Shown here one piece after another: positions 14,618 through 22,658 of a stretch of DNA of 64,000 bases. Made by a program: the position numbers and the translations under genes. The notes beneath the pieces were generated by a model. It worked only from the letters and a program-made list of their open reading frames with translations, ran no database searches and was not told where the DNA came from. Source of the DNA: Natrinema marinum. GTDB taxonomy: Archaea > Halobacteriota > Halobacteria > Halobacteriales > Natrialbaceae. The stretch lies in contig NZ_CP100763.1 in NCBI RefSeq assembly GCF_024296685.1, positions 2,604,001 to 2,668,000 of the forward strand, read 5' to 3'. How positions within the stretch are numbered: the stretch's first letter is position 1; every line of letters starts with the position of its first letter.

Positions 14618-15505
14618 CTAGAGGTCGCGCTGAAACTCGTCGAAGACCTCGAGGTCGTCGGGGAGGTCGTACGGGAGATGGCGTTCTTCCTGCCGGTTGA
14701 CGCCGGCCTCCTCGACCGGCGTGGCGACATCCTCCCAGCCGGGTTTGATCTTGACGCTCTGGGCGGGCATCCCGACGGCGATGTGGTGGGCGGGGATATC
14801 GTGTTGAACGACGCCGCGGGCGCCGACGATGGCGTTTTCGCCAACCTTGTTGCCCGCGCGGACCATCGAGTCGTAGGTCAGACGGACGTCGTCCTCGACG
14901 ATGGTGTGGTAGTTGCGGACCTCAGTCTGGTCGACGACATCGTGGTCGTGGCTGTAGATGTGAACGCCGTCGGAGATCGAGACGCGGTCGCCGATGGTCA
15001 GTTTCCCTCGGTCGTCGAGGTGGACATCGTCGTGGACGACGGCGTTGTCGCCGATCGTGATGTTGTGGCCGTAGGTAAAGGAGATCCCCTTGAAGAAGCG
15101 ACAGCCGTCGCCACACTCCTCGAAGAGGTGATCGGCGAGCATCCGCCGGAAGCGCAGCGCGAACTCCACGTTGTCCGCGATCGGCAGGCTGTCGAACTGC
15201 CGCCAGAGCCACTGGAGGTGCTTGGAGGTGCGGAACTGCTCCTCGTCTTTCTCGGCGTAGTACTCGCTCTCGAGGGTCGTGTTACAGGGATCGTAGCTCT
15301 GCAGGCGGACGCGCTCGGCCGGCGAAACGGACTCGCCGCTCTGCCAGCGCTCGTAGGCCTCGCGGTCACCCGAGAGGTCGATCAGGACATCCTCGACGAC
15401 CGAGCAGGTGTCCTCGTCGCTCGAGAGCCGTCGATCGACCTCGTCGATGAACTCGCGCATCCCCGCTTCGGCCTCGTCGGGGAGCGACACGTACCGCTTT
15501 GTCAT
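14618..15505 (-). CDS. Acyltransferase with left-handed beta-helix domain
   Basis: This 295-residue protein has an N-terminal helical region (~1-140) and a LbH hexapeptide domain (~145-245) with GHNITIGDNAVVHDDVHLDD, ISDGVHIYSHDHDV and VGENAIVGARGVVQHDIPAH. The HIYSHDHD segment supplies the His residues typical of the maltose/galactoside O-acetyltransferase group. It probably moves an acyl group from a CoA thioester to a sugar or related acceptor. Two Cys residues in EECGDGCRFFKG near residue 140 could bind metal. The acceptor is unknown, and no glycan gene is adjacent. Confidence 0.85.
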   Translation of the reverse strand: MTKRYVSLPDEAEAGMREFIDEVDRRLSSDEDTCSVVEDVLIDLSGDREAYERWQSGESVSPAERVRLQSYDPCNTTLESEYYAEKDEEQFRTSKHLQWLWRQFDSLPIADNVEFALRFRRMLADHLFEECGDGCRFFKGISFTYGHNITIGDNAVVHDDVHLDDRGKLTIGDRVSISDGVHIYSHDHDVVDQTEVRNYHTIVEDDVRLTYDSMVRAGNKVGENAIVGARGVVQHDIPAHHIAVGMPAQSVKIKPGWEDVATPVEEAGVNRQEERHLPYDLPDDLEVFDEFQRDL

Positions 15506-15596
15506 ACTCCGAAGTATTGCCCGCCGAGTTGATAGTGGTTCGGTTGTACAGCGGGGGTTGCCGGACCCGCTTGCACGCGGGTTACCGGGAACGGAT

Positions 15597-15803
15597 TCAC
15601 TCGCCGCTGGAGCGCCAACCGGCGAGAATCAGCGCGGGTAACGCGAGCGCACCGACGAGCAGCGACGCGCCGACGATCAGCGCACCGACCGTGACGCGGT
15701 CGCGCGGAAACTCGAGCGACAGCGCGGCGACGGCGACGACTACTGCGACAGCGACGAGGACCAGCAAGAGGCGTCGAACGGGCCGCGAACGGGGAGCCGT
15801 CAT
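15597..15803 (-). CDS. Small two-TM membrane protein (68 aa)
   Basis: The product has a basic N terminus (MTAPRSRPVRR), a first hydrophobic helix (LLLVLVAVAVVVAVAAL), a short charged loop with SLEFPRDR and a second helix (VTVGALIVGASLLVGALALP), ending in WRSSGE. The positive-inside pattern puts the N terminus in the cytoplasm. No known family is recognised. It lies 91 nt from the acyltransferase start on the same strand, upstream in the transcription direction, so the two may be co-transcribed. Confidence 0.6.
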   Translation of the reverse strand: MTAPRSRPVRRLLLVLVAVAVVVAVAALSLEFPRDRVTVGALIVGASLLVGALALPALILAGWRSSGE

Positions 15804-15948
15804 CGTTGCGGATACGTATGAGCGAGTGACCAAGAGCGGTTCGACTCGTCGGGCCGCCGAGCGCGAGCGCGGCGCTCGCCGAACGGGTTCGGATCGGGTG
15901 CTCAAGCGTTCCGGTCACCCTAAGTTCCCCCGCTCCGAACGGGCGCGT

Positions 15949-17004
15949 ATGCGATATACCGAACTGGGCGACTCGGGCGTCGAGGTCAGCGAGGTGGGCT
16001 TTGGCGCGTGGGTCGTCGGCACCGACTGGTGGGGCGACCGCTCGGAGGACGACGCCCTCGAAATGATTCAGTACGCCGTCGATCAGGGGATCACCTACTT
16101 CGACACGGGTGACGTCTACGGGCACGGCCGCAGCGAGGAACTGCTCGGAAAGGCCCTGTCCGAGGTCCGCGACGAGGTCACCGTCGCCACCAAGGTCGGC
16201 TACGACTTCTACAACAATCCGCAGGCCGGCCACGGCGAACTCCCGAAAGAGATGGAGCCGGAGTACCTGCGTGAGGCCGTCGAACAGAGCCTCGAGCGCC
16301 TCGGCGTGGATTCGGTCGACGTGCTTCAGCTTCACAACGCGAACGTCGAAGAGATCACGCCAGACGTGCTCGAACTCCTCGACGAACTCGAGGAGGAAGG
16401 ACTGATCGACGCGACCGGGCTCGCGCTCGGCCCCTCGATCGGCTGGCTCGCCGAGGGCGACCTCGCGATCGAAAAGGAGTTCGACTCCGTCCAACTCGTC
16501 TGGAACGTCTTAGAGCAGGAAGTCGGCAACCACTTCCTCGAGACGATCGGGCGAACGGATTCGTCGACCAGCCTGATCCCGCGAGTCCCCCACTCCTCGG
16601 GCATCCTCAACGAGCAGGTCACGCCCGACACCGAACTCGGCGAGGGCGACCACCGCGGCTTCCGCCCCGACGAGTGGTACGAGACCGGCTGGGAGAAACT
16701 CGAGCAACTCCGATTCCTCGAGCGCGACGGCGAGCGAACGATGGGGCAGGCCGCGATCATCTGGCTGCTCTCGCACGACCCCGTGGCGACCGTGACGCCG
16801 ACGTTCCGCACCACGGACGATATCGACGAGTGGGCGGCCGCCAGCGACCTGCAGCGGCTCACCAACGAGGAGATGGCTCGCATCGACGACCTCTACGCGA
16901 ACGGCTTCGACATCGACCGCGACGACGGGATGGACGCGCTGCGCTCGTCGGTCGGCGGCGAGGACATCGAATCGGCCGGCCTGGACAAACTCGCGGCTGA
17001 TTGA
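15949..17004 (+). CDS. Aldo/keto reductase family oxidoreductase
   Basis: The 351-residue NAD(P)H-dependent reductase has the AKR signature: GFGAWVVG (about 18-25), FDTGDVYGHGRSEELLGKAL with catalytic Asp and Tyr (~55-74), the Lys of VATKVGYDF (~85) and QLHN (His of the tetrad, ~125). It is a TIM-barrel enzyme reducing carbonyls. Closest by eye are archaeal/bacterial AKR members of the general stress protein 69 type. The substrate is unknown. The start ATG 15949 (MRYTELGDSGVEVS) is the usual start of this family. Confidence 0.88.
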   Translation: MRYTELGDSGVEVSEVGFGAWVVGTDWWGDRSEDDALEMIQYAVDQGITYFDTGDVYGHGRSEELLGKALSEVRDEVTVATKVGYDFYNNPQAGHGELPKEMEPEYLREAVEQSLERLGVDSVDVLQLHNANVEEITPDVLELLDELEEEGLIDATGLALGPSIGWLAEGDLAIEKEFDSVQLVWNVLEQEVGNHFLETIGRTDSSTSLIPRVPHSSGILNEQVTPDTELGEGDHRGFRPDEWYETGWEKLEQLRFLERDGERTMGQAAIIWLLSHDPVATVTPTFRTTDDIDEWAAASDLQRLTNEEMARIDDLYANGFDIDRDDGMDALRSSVGGEDIESAGLDKLAAD

Positions 17005-17096
17005 ATCGGCTCGCGGCGGGTGAGTCGATTCGACCGACGGCTCGAGCCGGGGTCGGCGGCGGGCTCACGAGGACGGCCACCGGGCGTTCGATCCGC

Positions 17097-17366
17097 TCAG
17101 TCGCCCTCCGAGTTCACGAGTCGAAACTCGAACTCCAGTTTCCCGTCCGTCTTCACGTTCACGCCGCCGAGTGCCTCCGAGAGCTGCTCTCGCGCCCGTG
17201 AGCTCGGCTCGACGGTGACGGAGACGCTGTTGCTGTTTGCGTTGTACGTGATGTTGCCGACGGCGACGTCGAACTCGAAGAACTCCGGGACCTCCTCCCT
17301 GAGCTGTGCTCGCACGCCGTCGACATCCGACCGTACGTCGGCCATCTCTTCGTTTAACGTGCCCAT
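17097..17366 (-). CDS. Small hypothetical protein (89 aa)
   Basis: The product starts MGTLNEEMADVRSDVDGVRA and ends LEFEFRLVNSEGD. Residues 1-35 look helical. The rest looks like beta strands (VAVGNITYNANSNSVSVTVE, KLEFEFRLV), with a helix REQLSEALGGV between. No cysteines or membrane segments occur. I do not recognise a family. Acidic composition and codon bias match other genes here. It is followed 66 nt upstream by a small membrane protein gene on the same strand. Confidence 0.6.
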   Translation of the reverse strand: MGTLNEEMADVRSDVDGVRAQLREEVPEFFEFDVAVGNITYNANSNSVSVTVEPSSRAREQLSEALGGVNVKTDGKLEFEFRLVNSEGD

Positions 17367-17431
17367 CGACGATGGTTGATGGTAACACACCTTAACCGTT
17401 GAGCCTGAACTGTACGGAGGCTCATACCGGG

Positions 17432-17611
17432 CTACGCCGGCATCCGAAGCGCGTACAGGATCGCGACCAGTCCCGTCACCTGACTGCACTGACCGAGGAT
17501 CGCCGCGACCGGTTCCGAGACGAACGGGAGCGCGACGTAGGCCAACAGCAACAGGAACGGGACGGCGAGCGCCAGCGCGCGCCACTGCAGTCGCGCGCGC
17601 CGGTCTTTCAT
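17432..17611 (-). CDS. Small two-TM hypothetical protein (59 aa)
   Basis: The predicted product opens MKDRRARLQWR and has two hydrophobic segments (ALALAVPFLLLLAYVALPFV and a C-terminal TGLVAILYALRMPA). A basic N terminus before the first helix supports an N-in topology. No homologs are recalled. The small size makes this call less certain, but the charge pattern and start are good. Confidence 0.45.
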   Translation of the reverse strand: MKDRRARLQWRALALAVPFLLLLAYVALPFVSEPVAAILGQCSQVTGLVAILYALRMPA

Positions 17612-17664
17612 CCCGTGTCCCGTCGGTCGACACGTGATGCCATCGACACGTCCATCGAACGCGC

Positions 17665-17924
17665 TTGAACTGGAGCGTCGGCACCTACTACGGCCCCGAA
17701 CACGCGCCGGCACCCCTCGCGCTGGCCACGTTCCCCGTGCTCGTGGCGCTAACGGACGCTCGGACTACGGACGCTCGGACGAGGACTCGAGCGCGCCGCC
17801 GACGGCGAGTTCGATCGCGTCCGCGGGCTCTATGTGCGTGCTCGCGACCCTGACGACGCTCGTGGCCTCGCAGGTCGCGTTCGTCGCGGCGATGTGGGGA
17901 TGGGCAGCGCTCGCGGGACCGTGG
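17665..17924 (+). pseudogene. Degraded membrane-protein gene in three frames
   Basis: Three coherent fragments lie in order but in different frames. The first is WSVGTYYGPEHAPAPLALAT plus FPVLVALT (from 17665). The second is ERAADGEFDRVRGLY (about 17790-17833). The third is CVLATLTTLVASQVAFVAAM from about 17832. Together they read like one protein with membrane helices and a charged loop. A 15-nt imperfect tandem repeat (17752-17780) lies at the first break, and a frame change near 17831 joins the second and third. The 3' end abuts the convergent NAD(P)-binding gene. No original family can be named. Confidence 0.45.
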
Positions 17925-18701
17925 TCAGTCGAACCGCTCCGCGAGCCACTCGTCCCACGTCACCGTCCCGACGGCCCGGTCCGGACAGGTTGCCCCACCC
18001 GCTCTGAAACCGGCGGCGGTCTTTCCGGGGATCGGGAGACGGACAATCGGCCGCCGCAGGCCGCGGGCGTCGCGGTAGGTCCGTGCGAGATCACCGACCG
18101 TTCGCACCGCCGGGCCGCCGATATCGGGCACACGGCCGGCCGGTTCGGGCGTGGCGCGGCCGACGACTGCGTCCGCCGCTTCTCCGACGTCGATCGGCTG
18201 TAAGCGAATTCCGGTCGGGAGCGGCCAAACGGGCAGCCGCGAGACCGTGCCGAGCAACTCGGCGACGAACTCGTGAAACATCGTGATACGGATGATCGTC
18301 GATCGAACCGCACTCGCCTCGACCGCCCGCTCGGCCGCCAGCTTGTGTTCGTAGTACGAATACGGAACGTCGTCGATACCGACGATGGAGACGTACACGA
18401 AATTCGAGACGCCCGCGTCGGCGGCCGCCTCGAGCAGCCGTTCGGTGCCGCGCACGTCGATCGCCTCGCTGTCGCCGCGGGGCGCGCTGGCCGCGTGGAC
18501 GACGACATCGGCGTCCGCGACGGCGTCTCGAAGGCCCGTCCCGTCGGCCAGATCCATCGCGACCCACTCGAGGTCGTCGTCGCCGTGGTCCGGCGGCGAA
18601 CGACTCGCGGCCAGCACGTCGTGGCCCGCCTCGAGCAGTCGCGGTCGCAACGCCGTTCCGAGCGTGCCGGTGGCACCCGTCAGAAGCGTTCGGCAGGTCA
18701 T
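17925..18701 (-). CDS. NAD(P)-binding SDR/NmrA-like protein
   Basis: The 258-residue protein is an atypical extended SDR. The N-terminal dinucleotide motif is LLTGATGTLGTALRPRLLEA (residues ~5-24), then DLEWVAMDLADGTGLRDAV and VVVHAASAPRGD. SYYEHKLAAERAV near residue 120 supplies the Y..xK pattern (YEHK). It resembles NmrA/complex-I-assembly-like proteins that bind NAD(P) and act as sensors or reductases. The start at 18701 (MTCRTLLTGATG) places the Rossmann motif at the N terminus as expected. It is divergent from the HTH-10 regulator at 18786. Confidence 0.82.
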   Translation of the reverse strand: MTCRTLLTGATGTLGTALRPRLLEAGHDVLAASRSPPDHGDDDLEWVAMDLADGTGLRDAVADADVVVHAASAPRGDSEAIDVRGTERLLEAAADAGVSNFVYVSIVGIDDVPYSYYEHKLAAERAVEASAVRSTIIRITMFHEFVAELLGTVSRLPVWPLPTGIRLQPIDVGEAADAVVGRATPEPAGRVPDIGGPAVRTVGDLARTYRDARGLRRPIVRLPIPGKTAAGFRAGGATCPDRAVGTVTWDEWLAERFD

Positions 18702-18785
18702 AGCGACGCGTTCGTCCCGGACGGTCGAATCGTGACTGCCGGATCCGTCTGTGGGATTTAAGTCAGTGACGATGACAGCTATCCC

Positions 18786-19445
18786 ATGAAACACGTTCGG
18801 GTGACGCTCGACGCGGCCGGCCGCGAGGACGAGATCCACCCGATGTACGACGTTTTGACGAACGCACCGTACGTCGACCGGGCGACCGCGCTACAGTGGA
18901 ACGCCGCCGGCGACGAACTCGGTGCGTTGCACTACGTCGTCGGCGACCGCGAACCGTTCGTCTCGGCGATGGACGAAATCTCCGAAGTACTGGCCTACGA
19001 GGTCGCGCCGGCCGGTTCGGACGCGTTCTACGTGTATACCAGAGACGCGACCACCGAGTCGGCACGAGACCTGTTCGAAACGATTACGCGAACGCCGGTC
19101 GTCGTGGTCCCGCCGATCGAGTACGCCGCCGACGGAACGGTGTCGTACTCGGCGTTCGGCCCGGCCGACGCGATTCAGACGGCCATCGAGAGGATTCCGG
19201 AGCCGATCACCGCCACGATCGGCGGAATCGGCGGGCTGGCGGCAGCGCCGGGCGTCCTCGCGTCGCTGCTGAGCGAGCGCCAGCGGGAGGCGATCGATGC
19301 CGCATACGAGTTGGGGTACTACGAAATACCGCGCGAAGCCGACCACCGGGCGATTGCAGACGCGATCGACTGCGCGCCGAGTACGGCCGCCGAACACCTG
19401 CGAAAGGCCGAAGCGAAGCTCCTCGAATCGGTCCTCGAGGGGTGA
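18786..19445 (+). CDS. HTH-10 (bacterio-opsin activator-like) transcriptional regulator
   Basis: The 219-residue protein ends in a C-terminal HTH-10 domain (about residues 155-215): LLSERQREAIDAAYELGYYE, then an IPREADHRAIADAIDCAPST turn and AAEHLRKAEAKLLESVL. This is the common haloarchaeal regulator module first named from Bat. The N-terminal 150 residues form a regulatory domain with beta strands (HVRVTLD, ALHYVVGD) of unknown ligand. The gene is divergent from the NAD(P)-binding protein gene at 18701, with an 84-nt shared spacer holding a TTTAA element, so it may control that neighbour. Confidence 0.87.
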   Translation: MKHVRVTLDAAGREDEIHPMYDVLTNAPYVDRATALQWNAAGDELGALHYVVGDREPFVSAMDEISEVLAYEVAPAGSDAFYVYTRDATTESARDLFETITRTPVVVVPPIEYAADGTVSYSAFGPADAIQTAIERIPEPITATIGGIGGLAAAPGVLASLLSERQREAIDAAYELGYYEIPREADHRAIADAIDCAPSTAAEHLRKAEAKLLESVLEG

Positions 19446-19628
19446 GCCAGCGCTGCGACGAACCCGCGGCGAAGCGACACAGCTACGCCGGTGGACTCGA
19501 TCCCGCCGATCGGGCGGCGGCCGACGGCGCTCGAGCGAGAGTCCATATATATGTCCCTCTATATCTGGGCTCACCCCCTACCCGGGACGAGAACGATGTT
19601 CTAGGCGGAGCACGCACCATCCAAATCC

Positions 19629-19763
19629 ATGAAACCGTACGAATTTACCTGCCCAGACTGCGGTCGAGAGATCCCCGTGACGGGCCCGATGCGGGAGGCG
19701 ACGCTGGCGAACGGCTGTCCCGTCTGCGGGCGGTCAGTAAGCGCAGACCATTTCGCCACGTGA
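19629..19763 (+). CDS. Zinc-ribbon mini-protein, 44 aa (DUF7560-like)
   Basis: This very short gene encodes MKPYEFTCPDCGREIPVTGP and ends SVSADHFAT. Two CxxC pairs (CPDC at residues 8-11 and CPVC at 30-33) make a complete zinc ribbon. A doubled TATA-like ATATATAT/CTCTATATC stretch lies at 19543-19565, too far for a leaderless start but a good promoter. It is of the same type as the many haloarchaeal zinc-finger micro-proteins; I recall DUF7560 as the likely family. The role is unknown. Confidence 0.7.
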   Translation: MKPYEFTCPDCGREIPVTGPMREATLANGCPVCGRSVSADHFAT

Positions 19764-19907
19764 CCGCGATCGAGAACCCACGCAGGCTCGAGTACCGTCT
19801 CCGCCCTCCCGATTACGGTACTTCAAGAACAGCATACAACACCCTTAGTCTCATTTAATCTCCCCCATGATACGCTTTTACACCCGAACGGTGTGGTAGC
19901 TAGCATC

Positions 19908-20360
19908 ATGACCGAAGTTACGTACGTCGGGAAGGCGTGTGCGTACATCACTCGCGGGACGGGCGAGCTGTTGGTCTTCGACGGTCCGGGACACGCGGGA
20001 CTTCAGATTCCGAAAGGGACGCTCGAGCCCGGCGAATCGCCGCGAGAAGCGCTGTTCAGAGAGGTCCGCGAGGAGAGCGGACTCGGAGCGCTGAGCGACA
20101 CGCGACATCTGACGACCGACATCTGGACGCGACGCGAAGGCAGGCGGTACGTACGCCACTTCTTCCACTCGACGGTGTACGAACCCCGCGATCAGTGGAC
20201 CCACACCGTCAGCGACGGCGGCGACGAAGACGGTGCCGAGTTCGCGTTCCGCTGGGTCCGCCCGACGACCGCCCGAGAGTTCGCGCTCGATCTCGACGAG
20301 TACGTCGGCCTCCTCCCGACCGCCTCCGTTTCCAGCGACGCCGTGAGCGCGTCTGACTGA
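19908..20360 (+). CDS. NUDIX hydrolase
   Basis: The 150-residue protein contains the complete Nudix box, starting GTLEPGESPREALFREVREE and ending SGLG (about residues 39-62), which binds Mg2+ and hydrolyses a nucleoside diphosphate linked to another group. Strands before it (TRGTGELLVFDGPG) and after it (RYVRHFFHSTVYE) fit the fold. Substrate specificity is not evident. ATG 19908 lies about 30 nt after a TTTTACA element and is preferred to one five codons upstream. Confidence 0.88.
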   Translation: MTEVTYVGKACAYITRGTGELLVFDGPGHAGLQIPKGTLEPGESPREALFREVREESGLGALSDTRHLTTDIWTRREGRRYVRHFFHSTVYEPRDQWTHTVSDGGDEDGAEFAFRWVRPTTAREFALDLDEYVGLLPTASVSSDAVSASD

Positions 20361-20417
20361 CGCTTCCTCGCCCCTTCCCGACGAGGAGGAGCCGCTCCGG
20401 CGCGCCACAAGAGCTAG

Positions 20418-20602
20418 ATTTGCCGGCGTTTCCGGGGATGGGCTTCCACCGACGGTATCGTCACCGTCGTCGGCGACGACTGCGACGGCCGCTTCACGCG
20501 CGGTCAGATCGATCGCCTGTTCGCCGACGGCCGCCTGAGGGCGTGCTCGACGACGAGAGCCACCTGTCGGACGACCGGGTGGATCGGCCCCTCCTATTTT
20601 GA
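20418..20602 (+). pseudogene. Frameshifted gene remnant, unknown family
   Basis: One frame gives STDGIVTVVGDDCDGRFTRG followed by QIDRLFADGR. At about 20535 a one-base shift continues as PEGVLDDESHLSDDRVDRPL up to a stop at 20600-20602. Both parts have normal haloarchaeal composition and join sensibly. There is no start codon upstream (a TAG precedes), so the 5' part is missing too. Its end overlaps the convergent FAU-1 stop region by 9 nt. The original family is unknown. Confidence 0.35.
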
Positions 20603-22027
20603 AAGCGCGCGCTCGACGGCCTCGGCCACGTTCGTCGCCTTCTCGGCCAGGTCGTCGGACACCAGCCCGTCGTCGACGGCTGCCTCGAGTTCGTCTGCGT
20701 CCACGATGTCGACCGTCCCGTCACTCTGCCGGATCACGTCGACGTGGAGGTCGACGTAGCGCACGCAGTCGGGGAACAGTTCGACCGGCGTGCAGACGTT
20801 GACGTAGGTCCCCTTCGAGGCGCCGTCGGCGGCCTTGTACGTCGTCGGATACCACCAGCGTCCCTCGCGGAACTTCGTGACGGCCACGTCGCCTTCCTCT
20901 TTGGGTGCGCCGAGCGCGTCGTAGCTGCCGCCGCCGCTCATGGACCGCTCGAGGGTGACCTTCCCCTCGGGCGCCCAGTCGGTGACCTCGCCTCGCCCCA
21001 GCGAGATGCGTCGGCCGTCGGGTTTGCCGTGGCCGATCTCGAGACGGTCGCCTCGTTCGGGGCCGAACTGGCGCGCGACCGCGGCGAACGGGAACTCGCC
21101 GTCGCCGACGCTGTCGCTGAGCGAGCCACAGATCGCCTCGGCGAAGTCGACCGCCGCGCTCGCGGCTCGATCGGCCGCCTTCGTCCGGTGGTGGCCCGGC
21201 ATCGTCGTCTCGACGCGCCGCCGAACGTCGTCCAGGGCGAATCTGGACTCGCGGCCGAACCAACACCACTCGGTCCGTCGGGGCGCGGCGAGCAGCCCCG
21301 GCTCGCCGGGCTCGGCCGGCGCGTCGGCGACGGCGTCCTCGAGTTGCCGCGCGCGCTTCGCGGCGTCTTCGAGGGCGTCCCCCATCGCCTCGAGGTCCGC
21401 GTCGGCGGCCGCATGCTGCCAGCGGATCCCCCAGCCGTCGGGCACTTCGACGGAGAGCAGGTCGGTCATGCCGACGAGTTCCTCGGCGCGCTCGCCCCGC
21501 AGCGCCGCCGAGACGCCGCTTCGATCGCGCGAGAGGGTACAGAGCCCACCCTGTACCTCGAGCGTCGGCGCGACGAGCGGTCGGTCGTCGTCCCACGGCG
21601 GCGCGGGCTCGCGGACCTGGACCCGGTAGCGGTTGCCGTCGTCGACGTAGCCGTCGACGCCGTCGTATTTGAGAAAGCCGCGGCGGCCGTCACCCAGATC
21701 GACGACGGCGCCGCTGCCGCCGCCGGCCTCGAGCACTTCGGCGTCGAAGACGGCTCCCCGGGGTGCGTCGGCCGCCCAGCGGAACGCGTCGATCGCGAGG
21801 GCCTCGAGTTCGTCCGCGACCGTCTCGACCGCGTCGGGCTCGCCCGAGACGCCGACCCCCTGGCGGTCGCGAGTCGTCTCGACGGCGGCGGCCGCTGGCG
21901 CGGCGTCGAAGGATCGGTCGAAGCGCTCGCGAATCGGCTCGGAGGCCTGGACGACCTCGCAGCCGGCTTCGGCCAGCAGCCGGGTGACGGCCGTGGTGTA
22001 GATGCCGCGGACGCGGGCCGTCGTCAT
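20594..22027 (-). CDS. FAU-1-like RNA-binding protein (RNase E/G-like)
   Basis: The 477-residue protein matches archaeal FAU-1: an N-terminal RNase E/G-like region with an S1-like stretch (DLGDGRRGFLKYDGVDGYVD, ~115-134) and a C-terminal DUF402-type domain (about 340-450) with the KFREGRWWYPTTYKA motif and YVDLHVDVI. FAU-1 of Pyrococcus binds AU-rich RNA, and homologs are linked to RNA degradation or rRNA processing. The length is normal. The start MTTARVRGIYTTAVTRLLAE is typical. The next gene on the strand is a small DUF7532-like protein, 106 nt upstream. Confidence 0.85.
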   Translation of the reverse strand: MTTARVRGIYTTAVTRLLAEAGCEVVQASEPIRERFDRSFDAAPAAAAVETTRDRQGVGVSGEPDAVETVADELEALAIDAFRWAADAPRGAVFDAEVLEAGGGSGAVVDLGDGRRGFLKYDGVDGYVDDGNRYRVQVREPAPPWDDDRPLVAPTLEVQGGLCTLSRDRSGVSAALRGERAEELVGMTDLLSVEVPDGWGIRWQHAAADADLEAMGDALEDAAKRARQLEDAVADAPAEPGEPGLLAAPRRTEWCWFGRESRFALDDVRRRVETTMPGHHRTKAADRAASAAVDFAEAICGSLSDSVGDGEFPFAAVARQFGPERGDRLEIGHGKPDGRRISLGRGEVTDWAPEGKVTLERSMSGGGSYDALGAPKEEGDVAVTKFREGRWWYPTTYKAADGASKGTYVNVCTPVELFPDCVRYVDLHVDVIRQSDGTVDIVDADELEAAVDDGLVSDDLAEKATNVAEAVERALSK

Positions 22028-22133
22028 CGCCCGTCCCCCGTGACCGCTCGACGGCCCGCCGTCGGCCGTCGCTCTCCGAGCCGCCGTCGTCCCGCGCTCG
22101 AGTGCGATCGAACCGCGTCCTCGAACACGGCGA

Positions 22134-22511
22134 TCACCGCAGCGTCTCGCGGTCGGCGGCGAACCGCACCCGATCGTTGATCGTCGGTCCGAGGGTGAGT
22201 TCGACCGAGCCGTCGTCTAGAATCCGGCCGTCCTCGACGTAGACACCCCACGTGTCGAACCGGAGCCAACCGCGCATCTCGCCGCCGTGGGTTGTGATGT
22301 CCGCGTAGTCGACGGCGTGTTCCGGATAGTCCGAACGCGAGTGGGCCATGTCCATGTCGGAGTAGACGGTATCGTGGTCGTCAAAAAAGTCCTCGAGCGC
22401 CGTCGCGTCCCGCCGGACGGCCTCGACGACCGCCACGGAGGCGGCCCGGAGATCGTCGGTCTCGAGGCCGGCGTCGCGAAGCGCGCGCTGTGTTCGCTGG
22501 TCGAAGTGCAT
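22134..22511 (-). CDS. Haloarchaeal conserved hypothetical protein (DUF7532-like)
   Basis: The 125-residue product opens MHFDQRTQRALRDAGLETDD and contains an acidic centre DFFDDHDTVYSDMDMAHSRS and a beta-rich C-terminal half (GWLRFDTWGVYVEDGRILDD). No cysteines or membrane helices are present. I recall it as the DUF7532 type; no function is known. It is divergent from the MEDS kinase at 22659 and upstream of FAU-1 on the same strand, so an RNA-related role alongside FAU-1 is possible but unproven. Confidence 0.65.
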   Translation of the reverse strand: MHFDQRTQRALRDAGLETDDLRAASVAVVEAVRRDATALEDFFDDHDTVYSDMDMAHSRSDYPEHAVDYADITTHGGEMRGWLRFDTWGVYVEDGRILDDGSVELTLGPTINDRVRFAADRETLR

Positions 22512-22658
22512 ACGCGTCGGTTGGGGCGGCGGGCCTTTGTGGATTCCGAGTCCGATCGGCCGTCACGGGGCCGCGCTGCCCGTCGGACCCCTCCGGGGAT
22601 CGGAGCGTCCGGAAAACCCGGCAAAGCATACTTACCGACGGGCGACCACCAGTGGCTA

